From Paenarthrobacter aurescens (GTDB lineage: Bacteria > Actinomycetota > Actinomycetes > Actinomycetales > Micrococcaceae), in contig NZ_CP157456.1 of assembly GCF_041549525.1 (NCBI RefSeq), positions 62,001 to 126,000 on the forward strand: a DNA stretch of 64,000 bases. The letters run 5' to 3'. The notes beneath the pieces are model-generated. The model made no database searches. It was not told the DNA's origin and saw only the letters and a program-made list of their open reading frames with translations. Below, in pieces: positions 53,778 to 62,554 of the stretch (position 1 is the stretch's first letter; each line of letters opens with the position of its first letter). The translations under genes were made by a program, and so were the position numbers.

Positions 53778-54554
53778 ATGCGTCAAGCCCAACCTCTCAC
53801 CATCCGCGCCAGGACTCCCGAGTGCAAGCCGGAAGGCAGCATCCGGCAGAGTTTCCAGGACAGTCTGGTCCTGGACCACCTCAATCTTGCAAAGTCCATC
53901 GCCGCAAGGTACTCCGCCCATACCCATGACCTCGACGACGTCAGGCAGGTTGCGTACATGGGCCTGATCAAGGCCTCCCGCGGGTACGACGAGTCAAAAG
54001 GCGTCAGCTTCCCCGCGTACGCCGCTCCCACCATCGCCGGGGAGGTCAAACGCTACCTCCGCGACCATTGCTGGGTGGTGCGTCCCCCACGGACCATTCA
54101 AGACGTTCGCCGCCAGGTGCTGGCGCGAACAGAGGAATTGACCCAGACCCTGCAACGCACCCCCTCTCCTGAAGAGGTGGCCGAAGATCTGCATCTGGAA
54201 CCCTGCCAGGTCCGCGAAGCACTGATGGCAGGGACCAGCAAGCGCCCGGACTCCCTGGATGCCCCCGCGTCCGAGGGGCGTGACGGCCTCCAAGGATCAC
54301 TTTCAGCTTTCGGATGCCCCACAGACCGGCTCGAGGACGTGCTGGCTCTGCGGAATGCCATCCGCGGCCTCAGCGCAGAGGACCGGCACCTGCTGTACCG
54401 CCGCTACTACCGTGAGGAAACGCAGTCCACCATCGCGGAGGCCTTGGGAATGTCCCAAATGCAGGTATCCAGGAAGCTCTCCAGGATTCTGGTTTCGCTC
54501 CAAACCCAACTGTTGGACGAAGAAGTCCAACTGCAGGACGGGACGGCCCCCTAA
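53778..54554 (+). CDS. RNA polymerase sigma factor, SigB/SigF group
   Basis: A 258-aa group 3 sigma-70: region 2 (LVLDHLNLAKSIAARY to GLIKASRGYDESKGVSFPAYAAPTIAGEVKRYLRDH, residues 30-95), region 3 (VRPPRTIQDVRRQVLARTEELTQTL), region 4 with helix-turn-helix (TQSTIAEALGMSQMQVSRKLSRIL, 217-240). Regulates a stress or stationary-phase regulon. No anti-sigma gene is adjacent; the divergent GAF-ANTAR protein may be part of the same circuit. Confidence 0.9.
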   Translation: MRQAQPLTIRARTPECKPEGSIRQSFQDSLVLDHLNLAKSIAARYSAHTHDLDDVRQVAYMGLIKASRGYDESKGVSFPAYAAPTIAGEVKRYLRDHCWVVRPPRTIQDVRRQVLARTEELTQTLQRTPSPEEVAEDLHLEPCQVREALMAGTSKRPDSLDAPASEGRDGLQGSLSAFGCPTDRLEDVLALRNAIRGLSAEDRHLLYRRYYREETQSTIAEALGMSQMQVSRKLSRILVSLQTQLLDEEVQLQDGTAP

Positions 54555-54594
54555 CCACACATCGCCCCCAACCCCACATCACCCCCACCCCACA

Positions 54595-55557
54595 TCAACA
54601 ACCCAGCGCCTCCACGGCGTCCATAACGTCGCGGACGCTGACGGCCAGCAGTGCCGGATCAGGATCGGCTGAGAACACATCACCCCGGCGGAGTTCGACG
54701 GCGGTGAGCACCACGTGCGGTCCCGGTGGCGGTCCCCATTCTTCCGCGGGCGCAGGGCCAAACAGCACAACCGAAGGGCGTTCGTACGCGGACGCCAGAT
54801 GAGCCGCGCCGGTATCGGCGGAAACCACAAGGCGGGCTTCGGCGATGGTGGCCGCAAACTCGGCCAGGCTCTGCCGCCCGGCCAGCAGCCCGACGTCGAG
54901 GTTTGTTCCTTTGAGCCCGGCCAAGGCAGCTGTCTCTTCTGCCCGGGCGCGCTCGGACGCGCCACCCGTGAGCACCACCTCGTGCCCCGCTGCGGCAAGT
55001 TCCACAGCAACCTCAGCGAACCGCTCCACCGGCCACAGCCTGCTGCCATAAGCGGCACCCACATGCACAACAGTGGCGCCGGGACGCGGTGACCGAACAC
55101 TGGGACGGTTCAGCCGGTAATCCAGGGGATCGGCGTCGATTCCGTGCCAGTTGAGCAGACGCGTCCAGCGCTCGCGCTCCGGGATCCCGGTAATCCACTC
55201 GGGTCCGTCAGCCCCGTTGGAAGCGTGGGCCACCACCCGGTTGGCCTGCAGTTCTTCAATCCGCAAACGGCTCTCCGCGCCGTTCCCGTGAAGGTTCACG
55301 GCGATGTCAACAGCACCCCGGGGAACCGTCAGCGGGTCATCGAGCCCAGGGGTTGGCAGGTGGTCAATGCCGCCCACCAACTCCAAAGCCTCGGCAATCC
55401 ATGCGGGCGCGGCATACAGAATCCGGTGCTCGGGAAAAGCCCGGCGCAAGCCGCGCAATGCCGGGACGGCAACCAGCAAATCCCCCAATTTCAGGGCCCG
55501 CAGAGCAAGCAGCAGGGGCTGATCGCTGTTCTCGTTACTGTCCAACGCTGTGTCCAA
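54595..55557 (-). CDS. Glycosyltransferase family 9 protein (heptosyltransferase-like), GT9-A
   Basis: A 320-aa GT-B enzyme: N-terminal LALRALKLGDLLVAVPALRGLRRAFP (residues 16-41) and the C-terminal ADP-heptose-binding motif SADTGAAHLASAY (around 247) with GSRLWPVERFAEV before it. Transfers heptose or a related sugar from a nucleotide donor to an envelope acceptor on the cytoplasmic face. TTG 55557 is preceded by GGGAGGCCACC. Divergent from the GmhB-like gene. Confidence 0.85.
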   Translation of the reverse strand: MDTALDSNENSDQPLLLALRALKLGDLLVAVPALRGLRRAFPEHRILYAAPAWIAEALELVGGIDHLPTPGLDDPLTVPRGAVDIAVNLHGNGAESRLRIEELQANRVVAHASNGADGPEWITGIPERERWTRLLNWHGIDADPLDYRLNRPSVRSPRPGATVVHVGAAYGSRLWPVERFAEVAVELAAAGHEVVLTGGASERARAEETAALAGLKGTNLDVGLLAGRQSLAEFAATIAEARLVVSADTGAAHLASAYERPSVVLFGPAPAEEWGPPPGPHVVLTAVELRRGDVFSADPDPALLAVSVRDVMDAVEALGC

Positions 55558-55643
55558 GGTGGCCTCCCGCTAGGAGTCTAGCGGCAGGAAACTTCTCGGG
55601 GCCGCATTGTTTAGCGCCGGGAGAACTGGGGAACGTTGCGGGT

Positions 55644-56252
55644 ATGGGAGGAACCGTAACGTTGAAGGCGGTCCTGTTTGACCGCGACGGAACACTGGTT
55701 GTTGACGTGCCCTATAACGGCGATCCGCAGCTGGTGCGAGCCATGGACGGTGCCCTTGAAGCCTTACAGAAAGTGCGTGGGGCAGGACTGGCCGCCGGTG
55801 TAGTGACCAACCAGTCCGGCGTGGCACGTGGGCTGTTGACGTTGGAGCAAATGCACTCCGTCAACCAGCGGGTGGATCAGCTGCTGGGGCCGTTCGACGT
55901 GTGGGAATTCTGTCCGCACGGACCCCAGGACGGCTGCGCCTGCCGCAAACCCCGGCCCGGGATGATCCTGGCAGCTTGCCGGGCCCTTGGCATCAGGCCG
56001 GAGGAGGCTGCTCTTATTGGCGACATCGGTGCTGACATGGAGGCTGCCGCAGCTGCCGGGGCCAGGGCTGTGTTGGTGCCCACTGCCGTTACCCGGCGTG
56101 AGGAGATTGAAGCTGCCGGCACTATTGCCGAGGATTTGGGCCACGCCGTGGAGCTCCTTCTCTCCGACGCTCCGGAACGGGAAGCTCCGTCTAACCAGGC
56201 GACCGGCCCCGAGACGGACCGGGCACTGATCGAACAGGACGCTCCTGCATGA
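55644..56252 (+). CDS. gmhB: HAD-IIIA phosphatase, GmhB-like
   Basis: Removes the 7-phosphate from heptose 1,7-bisphosphate. The 202-aa product has motif I FDRDGTLVVD, TNQSGVARG and the zinc-loop motif CPHGPQDGCACRKPRPGM (residues 89-106) of the GmhB/histidinol-phosphatase family, then GDIGADMEAA. A C-terminal 35-residue polar extension is unusual. ATG 55644 is used; TTG 55662, with GGAGG upstream, is an alternative. Overlaps the next gene by 4 bases (ATGA). Confidence 0.82.
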   Translation: MGGTVTLKAVLFDRDGTLVVDVPYNGDPQLVRAMDGALEALQKVRGAGLAAGVVTNQSGVARGLLTLEQMHSVNQRVDQLLGPFDVWEFCPHGPQDGCACRKPRPGMILAACRALGIRPEEAALIGDIGADMEAAAAAGARAVLVPTAVTRREEIEAAGTIAEDLGHAVELLLSDAPEREAPSNQATGPETDRALIEQDAPA

Positions 56253-57337
56253 GCCGCGTCCTGGTGGCCCGTTTGGACAGCATGGGAGACGTCCTCCTGT
56301 CCGGTCCCGCCCTGCGAGCCGTGGCAAACGGAACCCGCCCCGATGGCAGCCGGCCCAATGACGTGGTGTTGCTCTGCGGTCCCGAAGGCTCCGGCGCGGC
56401 GGAGATGCTGCCCGGCGTGACACAGGTGCACACCTGGGCGTGTCCGTGGATTGTGAATCCGGCACCTCCCGTCACGGACGAGATGACCCGGGGCCTGATC
56501 GACTTTGTCCGCAGTTCACGGATTCAGGAAGCGGTCATCCTCACCTCTTTCCATCAGTCCCCGCTCCCGCTGGCCATGCTCCTGCGCCTGGCCGGGGTCA
56601 GGAAGATCACGGGTGCCTCAACTGACTATGCCGGCTCACTCCTGGACGTCCGGCTCAAACCCGGGGAGGACTTCCCGGAGGACCAACCCGAAGCGGTCCG
56701 TGCGCTCACCATTGCAGAGGCCGGCGGATACGTTCTGCCTCAGGGCGACGATGGGAAGCTGCGCATCACCTCCGGCCCGGATCCTGAAGGGGTGGCTGAC
56801 GAGCTGGCTGATGAGGGCCCGTACATTGTGGTCCACCCGGGATCCGCTGCACCGGCCCGGGCCTGGCCCGCCCTGCACCACGCCGCCACCGTGGAACTTC
56901 TGGAAGCGTACGGGCACCGCGTTGTGGTGACAGGCGGCCCGCGCGAAACCTCCCTCACAGCAACCGTTGCCGGTCCCTCCGCACGGAACCTCGGAGGCGG
57001 AACCAACCTGCGGACGCTCGCCGCGGTACTGGCGGGAGCCGCCGTCGTGGTTACCGGAAATACCGGGCCCGCCCATCTGGCGGCAGCGGTGGGGACGCCA
57101 GTGGTGTGCCTGTTCGCCCCGGTGGTTCCGGCCATCCGATGGGCTCCCTACGGTGTTCCGCTGGAACTGCTGGGAGACCAAGAGGCTGCATGCAAGAACT
57201 CCCGGGCCCGTGTTTGCCCGGTCCCCGGCCATCCGTGCTTGAGCTCGGTAACTCCAGAGCAGGTTGTAGAAGCCGTTGAGAGGCTCCTGGGAGGCGTGTC
57301 CTCCCTGTCCACCCGACGAAAGGTTTGGAAACCATGA
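56249..57337 (+). CDS. Glycosyltransferase family 9 protein, GT9-B
   Basis: A 362-aa heptosyltransferase-family GT-B protein: VARLDSMGDVLLSGPALRAVA (residues 5-25), YIVVHPGSAAPARAWP (near 191), VTGNTGPAHLAAAVGTPVVCLFAPV (near 272). The LDSMGD loop is the family's G-D donor-side motif. Overlaps both neighbours by 4 bases, so it is translationally coupled in the heptose operon. Confidence 0.86.
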   Translation: MSRVLVARLDSMGDVLLSGPALRAVANGTRPDGSRPNDVVLLCGPEGSGAAEMLPGVTQVHTWACPWIVNPAPPVTDEMTRGLIDFVRSSRIQEAVILTSFHQSPLPLAMLLRLAGVRKITGASTDYAGSLLDVRLKPGEDFPEDQPEAVRALTIAEAGGYVLPQGDDGKLRITSGPDPEGVADELADEGPYIVVHPGSAAPARAWPALHHAATVELLEAYGHRVVVTGGPRETSLTATVAGPSARNLGGGTNLRTLAAVLAGAAVVVTGNTGPAHLAAAVGTPVVCLFAPVVPAIRWAPYGVPLELLGDQEAACKNSRARVCPVPGHPCLSSVTPEQVVEAVERLLGGVSSLSTRRKVWKP

Positions 57338-58398
57338 GGATTCTGGTGTGGCACGTCCACGGCGGATGGATGGAGGCATTCGTCCGCGGCCGGCATGAGT
57401 ACCTGCTGCCAAAATCGTCCGACGGCGGCGCGTGGGGTTTGGGGCGAGGTGGCCGTGAGTGGCCCGCCGCCGCACAGGAAGTGGATCTGGAAAGCCTGGA
57501 CCCGGGCAGCGTTGACGCTGTTGTCCTCCAGCGTCCTGAAGAAATCGCCGCCGTAGCCCGCTCACTGGGCCGCCGCCCGGGCGTTGACCTCCCCGCTGTG
57601 TACCTCGAACACAACACACCCAAGGGCGATGTCCCCTTTACCTTGCACCCGTTGGCGGACCAGAGCACCATCCCCGTTGTTCACGTGACCCACTTCAACC
57701 AGCTCTTCTGGGACACGGGCACGGCAACCACCACGGTGATCGAACACGGCATCCCGGACCCCGGACGCCTGTACACCGGTGAGCGGGAAGAGATGGGCGT
57801 AGTTGTCAACGAACCCGTCCGCCGCGGGAGGGTCACCGGGACGGATCTCCTCCCCGGATTCGCCCGCGTGGGGCCGTTGCGTGTCTTCGGCATGGGAACG
57901 GAGGCTCTGCCGGAAGCGCTGAACCTGAAGGGATTGGGCCTCAGCGAGGAACGGCTCCGCATTGCCGGGGACGTCCCGGCACCCAAACTCCACCCGGAAC
58001 TGGCCCGCTGCCGGTTGTACCTCCACCCTCTCCGCTGGACCTCACTGGGGCTGGCACTGCTTGAAGCCATGCATCTTGGCATGCCCGTCCTGGCACTGGC
58101 CACCACTGAGGCGAGCCGCGCCATCCCGCACGGCGCGGGGCTGGTCTCCAACGACGTCGAGGATCTCCAGAGGTTCGCCCGGCGGCTCTTGGATGACCCC
58201 GACGACGCCTACGCCATGGGCATGGTGGCCCGTGAGGCGGCCCTGCAACGGTACGGGCTGGACAAGTTTCTTCGAGCCTGGGACGAACTCCTGGCCGAAC
58301 TGCCACAGGGCAACCGTCACGACCCCGGCACGCGCCACGACCACAACGCCCGCCATGACCACAACGCCCGCCATGACACTGAGAGGACGCACCCATGA
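57334..58398 (+). CDS. Glycosyltransferase (GT4-like), with His-rich tail
   Basis: A 354-aa GT-B glycosyltransferase: MRILVWHVHGGWMEAF at the start, EHNTPKGDV and HVTHFNQLFWDT in the acceptor half, and SLGLALLEAMHLGMPVLALATTEASRAI (E-x7-E type donor site, near 233). The C-terminal 40 residues are polar with an 18-base tandem repeat encoding HDHNAR units. ATG 57334 overlaps the previous stop (ATGA). Confidence 0.83.
   Translation: MRILVWHVHGGWMEAFVRGRHEYLLPKSSDGGAWGLGRGGREWPAAAQEVDLESLDPGSVDAVVLQRPEEIAAVARSLGRRPGVDLPAVYLEHNTPKGDVPFTLHPLADQSTIPVVHVTHFNQLFWDTGTATTTVIEHGIPDPGRLYTGEREEMGVVVNEPVRRGRVTGTDLLPGFARVGPLRVFGMGTEALPEALNLKGLGLSEERLRIAGDVPAPKLHPELARCRLYLHPLRWTSLGLALLEAMHLGMPVLALATTEASRAIPHGAGLVSNDVEDLQRFARRLLDDPDDAYAMGMVAREAALQRYGLDKFLRAWDELLAELPQGNRHDPGTRHDHNARHDHNARHDTERTHP
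58333..58379 (+). repeat. 18-base tandem repeat in glycosyltransferase tail
   Basis: About 2.6 units of CGCCAYGACCACAACGCC (58333-58350, 58351-58368, partial 58369-58379), encoding Arg-His-Asp-His-Asn-Ala units near the C-terminus. Confidence 0.8.
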
Positions 58399-59660
58399 AA
58401 ATCTCCATGGTCTCCGAACACGCCAGTCCGCTGGCCGCCTTGGGAGGCGTTGACGCCGGAGGGCAAAACGTCCATGTTGCTGCGCTTTCATCGGCTTTGG
58501 CAGATCGCGGCCATCAGGTCACGGTGTACACGCGGCGTGATGACCCCGATCTACCAGGGCATGTGCACGTTGGCCCCGGGCTCACAGTGGTTCACGTGGA
58601 GGCCGGCCCGGCACGTCGGATTCCCAAGGATGACCTCCTGCCGTACATGGGAGAGCTTGCTGACGGGATCTGCGCGGATTGGGCAGGCGATGTTCCTGAT
58701 GTGGTGCACGCCCACTTCTGGATGTCCGGGCTTGCTGCCATCCAGGCCTCCCGCAGGGCAGGAGCTGCCGGCCCCGTTCCCGTAGTGCAGACTTTCCACG
58801 CCCTGGGTTCGGTAAAACGCAGGCACCAAGGCGCTGCTGACACCAGCCCACCGGCCCGGGAATGGCTGGAGCCGTGGGTGGGGCGCACCGCCGATTGGGT
58901 CATTGCCACCTGCCCGGATGAGGTCTTTGAACTCAAAGCACTGGGCATCAGCCGATCCAAGATTTCCATCGCGCCCTGCGGCGTGGACCTCACCCTGTTC
59001 CCTGGAACGTCCGACGCCGAACCCAAGACCCGCACGCACCGGATCCTCAGTGTGGGACGCCTCGTGCAACGCAAGGGCGTGGACCTCATCATCCAGGCTC
59101 TGCCGCTCCTGGCGGAGGCGGGTTTCAACGATGTTGAACTGCTGATTGTGGGCGGTTCCGGTGACGCCCTGAACCTCGAAGAAGATCCCGAGGCACAACG
59201 TCTCAGAGCCATGGCGAAGGAACTTGGGGTGGAGGACAAGGTGACCATGAGGGGGCAGGTCCCGCGTGATGCCATGCCCGCCATTTTCCGGAGCGCCGAC
59301 GCCGTGGTGTGCACGCCCTGGTACGAGCCGTTCGGCATTGTGCCCCTTGAAGCCATGGCCTGCGGAGTGCCCGTGGTGGCGGCGGCTGTAGGCGGGCTCA
59401 GGGAAACGGTGGTGGATCAGAAAACGGGGCTGCATGTCCCGCCCCGTGACCCCGAAGCACTGGCCGACGCACTGGGGAAGTTGCTGGCTGATCCGGCCCT
59501 TCGAGCAGACATGGGCCGGGCGGGAGCACGGAGGGCACGCTCCCGCTACTCCTGGGAACGCATTGCAGCGGACACCGAGAAAGCCTACCGATCCGTTCTG
59601 GCGGCCGGGCTTTCCCGGCAAGCCGAGCGTTTGGAACCACTGGAAGGAACAGCGCTGTGA
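58395..59660 (+). CDS. Glycosyltransferase family 4 protein
   Basis: A 421-aa GT4 enzyme, MshA-like in sequence pattern: GGVDAGGQNVHVAALSSAL (residues 17-35), HAHFWMSGLAA (near 108), SVGRLVQRKGVDLI (near 219) and EPFGIVPLEAMACGVPVV (E-x7-E near 312). Uses a nucleotide-sugar donor in the cytosol. Start ATG 58395 overlaps the previous stop by 4 bases. In this context it more likely works on an envelope glycan than on mycothiol, but the sequence does not decide this. Confidence 0.85.
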   Translation: MKISMVSEHASPLAALGGVDAGGQNVHVAALSSALADRGHQVTVYTRRDDPDLPGHVHVGPGLTVVHVEAGPARRIPKDDLLPYMGELADGICADWAGDVPDVVHAHFWMSGLAAIQASRRAGAAGPVPVVQTFHALGSVKRRHQGAADTSPPAREWLEPWVGRTADWVIATCPDEVFELKALGISRSKISIAPCGVDLTLFPGTSDAEPKTRTHRILSVGRLVQRKGVDLIIQALPLLAEAGFNDVELLIVGGSGDALNLEEDPEAQRLRAMAKELGVEDKVTMRGQVPRDAMPAIFRSADAVVCTPWYEPFGIVPLEAMACGVPVVAAAVGGLRETVVDQKTGLHVPPRDPEALADALGKLLADPALRADMGRAGARRARSRYSWERIAADTEKAYRSVLAAGLSRQAERLEPLEGTAL

Positions 59661-60373
59661 CTACTAAGGGAACTGTGACTGCTGAAGGCTCCGTGACCCT
59701 CAAAACCGCCCCTTCCTCCGCCGCCCCGAACAGCGTTCCGGCACGATGGACTCCCGATCCCGCCGACTCCAACCACACCGCCGAGGTCACCAAGCACTTG
59801 GACAACGTCCTTCCCGCACTGGATTCCCTGCGCTCGCAGTCCGGACTTCTGTCCGAATGGGGAACGGTGCTGGCCAAGAGGCTGCTCTCCGGGCAACGCC
59901 TGCTGGCAGCAGGCAACGGCGGATCAGCAGCTGAGGCACAACACTTCACGGCGGAGCTGGTGGGCAGGTTCGATGAAGAGCGCGCACCCTTTTCCGCAAT
60001 CTCCCTCCATGCAGAGTCCTCCGCAGTCACCGCACTCTCCAACGACTACGGCTATGAAGAGGTCTTCGCACGTCAGGTCAGGGCACACGGCCGAGCCGGT
60101 GATGTCCTCATCCTCCTGTCCACCAGTGGCCGCAGCCCCAATCTGCTCAAAGCGGTGCGTGCCGCGAAGGAACGCGGAATCACCACGTGGGCACTCACCG
60201 GTGCCGGTCCCAACCCGCTGGCTGACGCCTGCGATCAAGCCGTCACCGTTGACGCCATCTCCGCAAACGCCCAGGAAGGACACCTCATCGCCATCCATGC
60301 CGTATGCCGGGCCTTTGACGCAGAGGTAGCCCGGCGGGCCGGCTCAAACTCTGTTGGGGGCGGGCAGCCATGA
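59657..60373 (+). CDS. gmhA: SIS-domain isomerase, GmhA-like
   Basis: A 238-aa SIS-domain protein; the phosphosugar site reads LLAAGNGGSAAEAQHFTAELVGRF (residues 85-108), with VLILLSTSGRSPNLLKAVRAA (near 152) as second phosphate loop. GmhA converts sedoheptulose 7-phosphate to D-glycero-D-manno-heptose 7-phosphate. The N-terminal 45 residues are an extra low-complexity leader (Ala/Pro/Ser). GTG 59657 overlaps the previous stop (GTGA). Confidence 0.85.
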   Translation: MTTKGTVTAEGSVTLKTAPSSAAPNSVPARWTPDPADSNHTAEVTKHLDNVLPALDSLRSQSGLLSEWGTVLAKRLLSGQRLLAAGNGGSAAEAQHFTAELVGRFDEERAPFSAISLHAESSAVTALSNDYGYEEVFARQVRAHGRAGDVLILLSTSGRSPNLLKAVRAAKERGITTWALTGAGPNPLADACDQAVTVDAISANAQEGHLIAIHAVCRAFDAEVARRAGSNSVGGGQP

Positions 60374-61827
60374 GAATCACGGTAGTGGGGGACGTCCTCC
60401 TTGACGTGGACATCAACGGGGCCGCAACCCGGCTCAGCCCCGACGCGCCGGTGCCGGTGGTGGACGTCGCCGACGTCCGGCGTCGTGCAGGTGGTGCCGG
60501 GCTGGTAGCTACCGTGCTCGCGCAGGACGGTCATGACGTTGCTCTGGTCACCGCCCTCTCCGACGACGACGGCGCAAGCCACCTCCGGCGGGCACTGACA
60601 GGTGTGGCTGTGCTTGCGGGCGCCCCGCTGGCCCCTACGCCTACCAAGACGCGCGTGCGCATAGGCACACATCCCATGGTCAGGTTCGATCAAGGGTGCG
60701 CCCCCGCCCCCGTCCCGGCCACCACCGAGCACATGCTCGCAGCAATAGCCTCAGCGGAGGCAATTGTGGTGGCTGACTACGGCAGGGGAATCACAGCCAA
60801 CCCCCACATCCGCGCCGCGCTCGCAGAAGCCGCCAAACGCGTGCCCGTGGTGTGGGATCCGCATCCTGCCGGTTCCCAACCCGTTGCGGGAGCCGCGGTT
60901 GTCACGCCCAACCTCGCCGAGGCACTGACCTCAGCGAAAGCGGGCGGCTTGGATCCGGCCCGGACAGGGGCTGAAGAAGCCGGCCGGTACTTGCTCGAAA
61001 AGTGGGGGAGCACCGCCGTTCTGGTGACCAGGGGTGAAGACGGGGCACTCCTGCTCTCAGCCGATGAGTGGGCGCAGGGCATCCCCGCTCCCAGGACCAA
61101 CGTCAGTGATCCCTGCGGAGCAGGTGACCGACTGGCCGGCAGCCTCGCCCTGCATTTGGGCCGGGGGCTTGGCCTCGTTCAGGCGGCAACCAAGGCCGTG
61201 GAGGATGCATCAGCATTTCTCGCCGCGGGCGGAGCAGCATCGCTGGCGGTGGTGGAAGACGCGCCCGGCCCGGCAACCGAGCCCAGCCCGGCAACCAAGG
61301 TGAGTCCGGCAACCAAGGTGAGCCCCGTCGTCGAACTTAAAGGCTTGGAACTCCTTGACCCCGGCGAGCTGGAACCGGACGGCATCCGGCTGGCTCAAGC
61401 CGTGCGGAGCAGGGGCGGAACGGTGGTGGCCACCGGAGGATGCTTCGATCTCCTCCACGCAGGCCACGCCCGGACGCTGGCTGCCGCACGCAGCATGGGT
61501 GATTGCCTGATCGTGTACCTGAACTCTGATGAATCGGTAAGTCGGCTCAAAGGCGCGCACAGGCCCATTGTGAGCGTGGAAGACCGTGCCGAGTTACTGC
61601 TGGCGCTGGAATGCGTTGACGCCGTGGTGGTCTTCGGCGAGGACACCCCCGAGGCCTGCCTGAGGGAAATCCGGCCCGATATCTGGGTCAAGGGCGGCGA
61701 CTACACCCCCGAAGAATTGCCGGAAGCCCGCTTGGTGTCGGGCTGGGGAGGGCGCTGCGTCACTGTGCCCTTCCACCCGGCACGCTCCACCAGCGGCCTG
61801 GCTGCAGCACTGGCCAAGGTCAGCTGA
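60370..61827 (+). CDS. hldE: HldE-like bifunctional heptose 7-phosphate kinase / heptose 1-phosphate nucleotidyltransferase
   Basis: A 485-aa fusion. Residues 1-295 are a PfkB kinase (GDVLLDVDINGAATRLSPDAPVPV near the start, GAGD in DPCGAGDRLAGS near 252). A linker with 6-residue repeats (SPATKV) follows, then a nucleotidyltransferase with GCFDLLHAGHARTLAAAR (near 357) and KGGDYTPEELPEA (near 438). It phosphorylates heptose 7-phosphate at C1 and, after GmhB, forms the nucleotide heptose. ATG 60370 overlaps the previous stop by 4 bases. Confidence 0.88.
   Translation: MRITVVGDVLLDVDINGAATRLSPDAPVPVVDVADVRRRAGGAGLVATVLAQDGHDVALVTALSDDDGASHLRRALTGVAVLAGAPLAPTPTKTRVRIGTHPMVRFDQGCAPAPVPATTEHMLAAIASAEAIVVADYGRGITANPHIRAALAEAAKRVPVVWDPHPAGSQPVAGAAVVTPNLAEALTSAKAGGLDPARTGAEEAGRYLLEKWGSTAVLVTRGEDGALLLSADEWAQGIPAPRTNVSDPCGAGDRLAGSLALHLGRGLGLVQAATKAVEDASAFLAAGGAASLAVVEDAPGPATEPSPATKVSPATKVSPVVELKGLELLDPGELEPDGIRLAQAVRSRGGTVVATGGCFDLLHAGHARTLAAARSMGDCLIVYLNSDESVSRLKGAHRPIVSVEDRAELLLALECVDAVVVFGEDTPEACLREIRPDIWVKGGDYTPEELPEARLVSGWGGRCVTVPFHPARSTSGLAAALAKVS
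61270..61323 (+). repeat. 18-base tandem repeat in the hldE linker
   Basis: Three units (61270-61287, 61288-61305, 61306-61323) of CCGGCAACCAAGGTGAGY, encoding Pro-Ala-Thr-Lys-Val-Ser in the linker between the two catalytic domains. Confidence 0.8.
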
Positions 61828-61858
61828 CAACAAGCAAGCAACAACCGAGAGGAACCGC

Positions 61859-62554
61859 ATGAACACGCAAACACCCGGCCGCGTCATCGTCACTGGAGGC
61901 GGCTCCGGACTTGGCGCCGCGATCGTGGAGGCAATCCGCGACGCCGGCGGAACACCGTTCGTCTTTGACCGGGACGTCAGCAACGTAGCCGGTGCCAAAG
62001 CCCTGGAAGTGGATGTATCAAACCGGGAGGCCGTGGAAGCCGCCGTCAAGGAAGCCGCCGAAACCCTGGGTGGCTTGGACGGCGTGGTCACCGCTGCGGG
62101 CATTGACCGCTGCGGAAAGTTGGGAGACGTCCCGGCAGAGGAATGGGAAAAGGTCATTGGAGTGAACCTCCTGGGCACGGTATCCGTAGTCCGTGCGGCA
62201 CTGCCCTATCTGAAAGGATCCCGCGGCAGGGCCATTACCATCGCCTCCACGCTGGGCCTGCGGGCGCTTCCCGACGCCACAGCGTACTGCGCCTCAAAGT
62301 TCGGTGTGATCGGCTTCAGCCGTGCCCTGGCCGCAGAAACCGGGGGAGTGATCGGCGTTACCACTATCATCCCCGGTGGCATGAAGACCCACTTCTTTGA
62401 CGACCGCGATGAACAGTACAAGCCCCAAGATGATTCCAAACTGAACGACCCCGCCAACGTGGCGCAGGCAGTAGTTTTCGCCCTCTCCCAGCCGTTCGGC
62501 AGCGAAGTCCGCGAACTCCTTATCTGCCCCGCAGAAGAAGGCTCGTGGCCGTAA
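61859..62554 (+). CDS. SDR family oxidoreductase
   Basis: A 231-aa classical SDR: TGGGSGLGAAIVE (residues 12-24), AAGIDRCG, IASTLGLRALPDATAYCASKFG with Ser-Tyr-Lys. It is too short to be the HldD epimerase, which is an extended SDR. Its place directly after hldE suggests that it modifies a sugar nucleotide or an acceptor in the same pathway. Its 3' end overlaps the opposing GT9 gene by 35 bases. Confidence 0.85.
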   Translation: MNTQTPGRVIVTGGGSGLGAAIVEAIRDAGGTPFVFDRDVSNVAGAKALEVDVSNREAVEAAVKEAAETLGGLDGVVTAAGIDRCGKLGDVPAEEWEKVIGVNLLGTVSVVRAALPYLKGSRGRAITIASTLGLRALPDATAYCASKFGVIGFSRALAAETGGVIGVTTIIPGGMKTHFFDDRDEQYKPQDDSKLNDPANVAQAVVFALSQPFGSEVRELLICPAEEGSWP

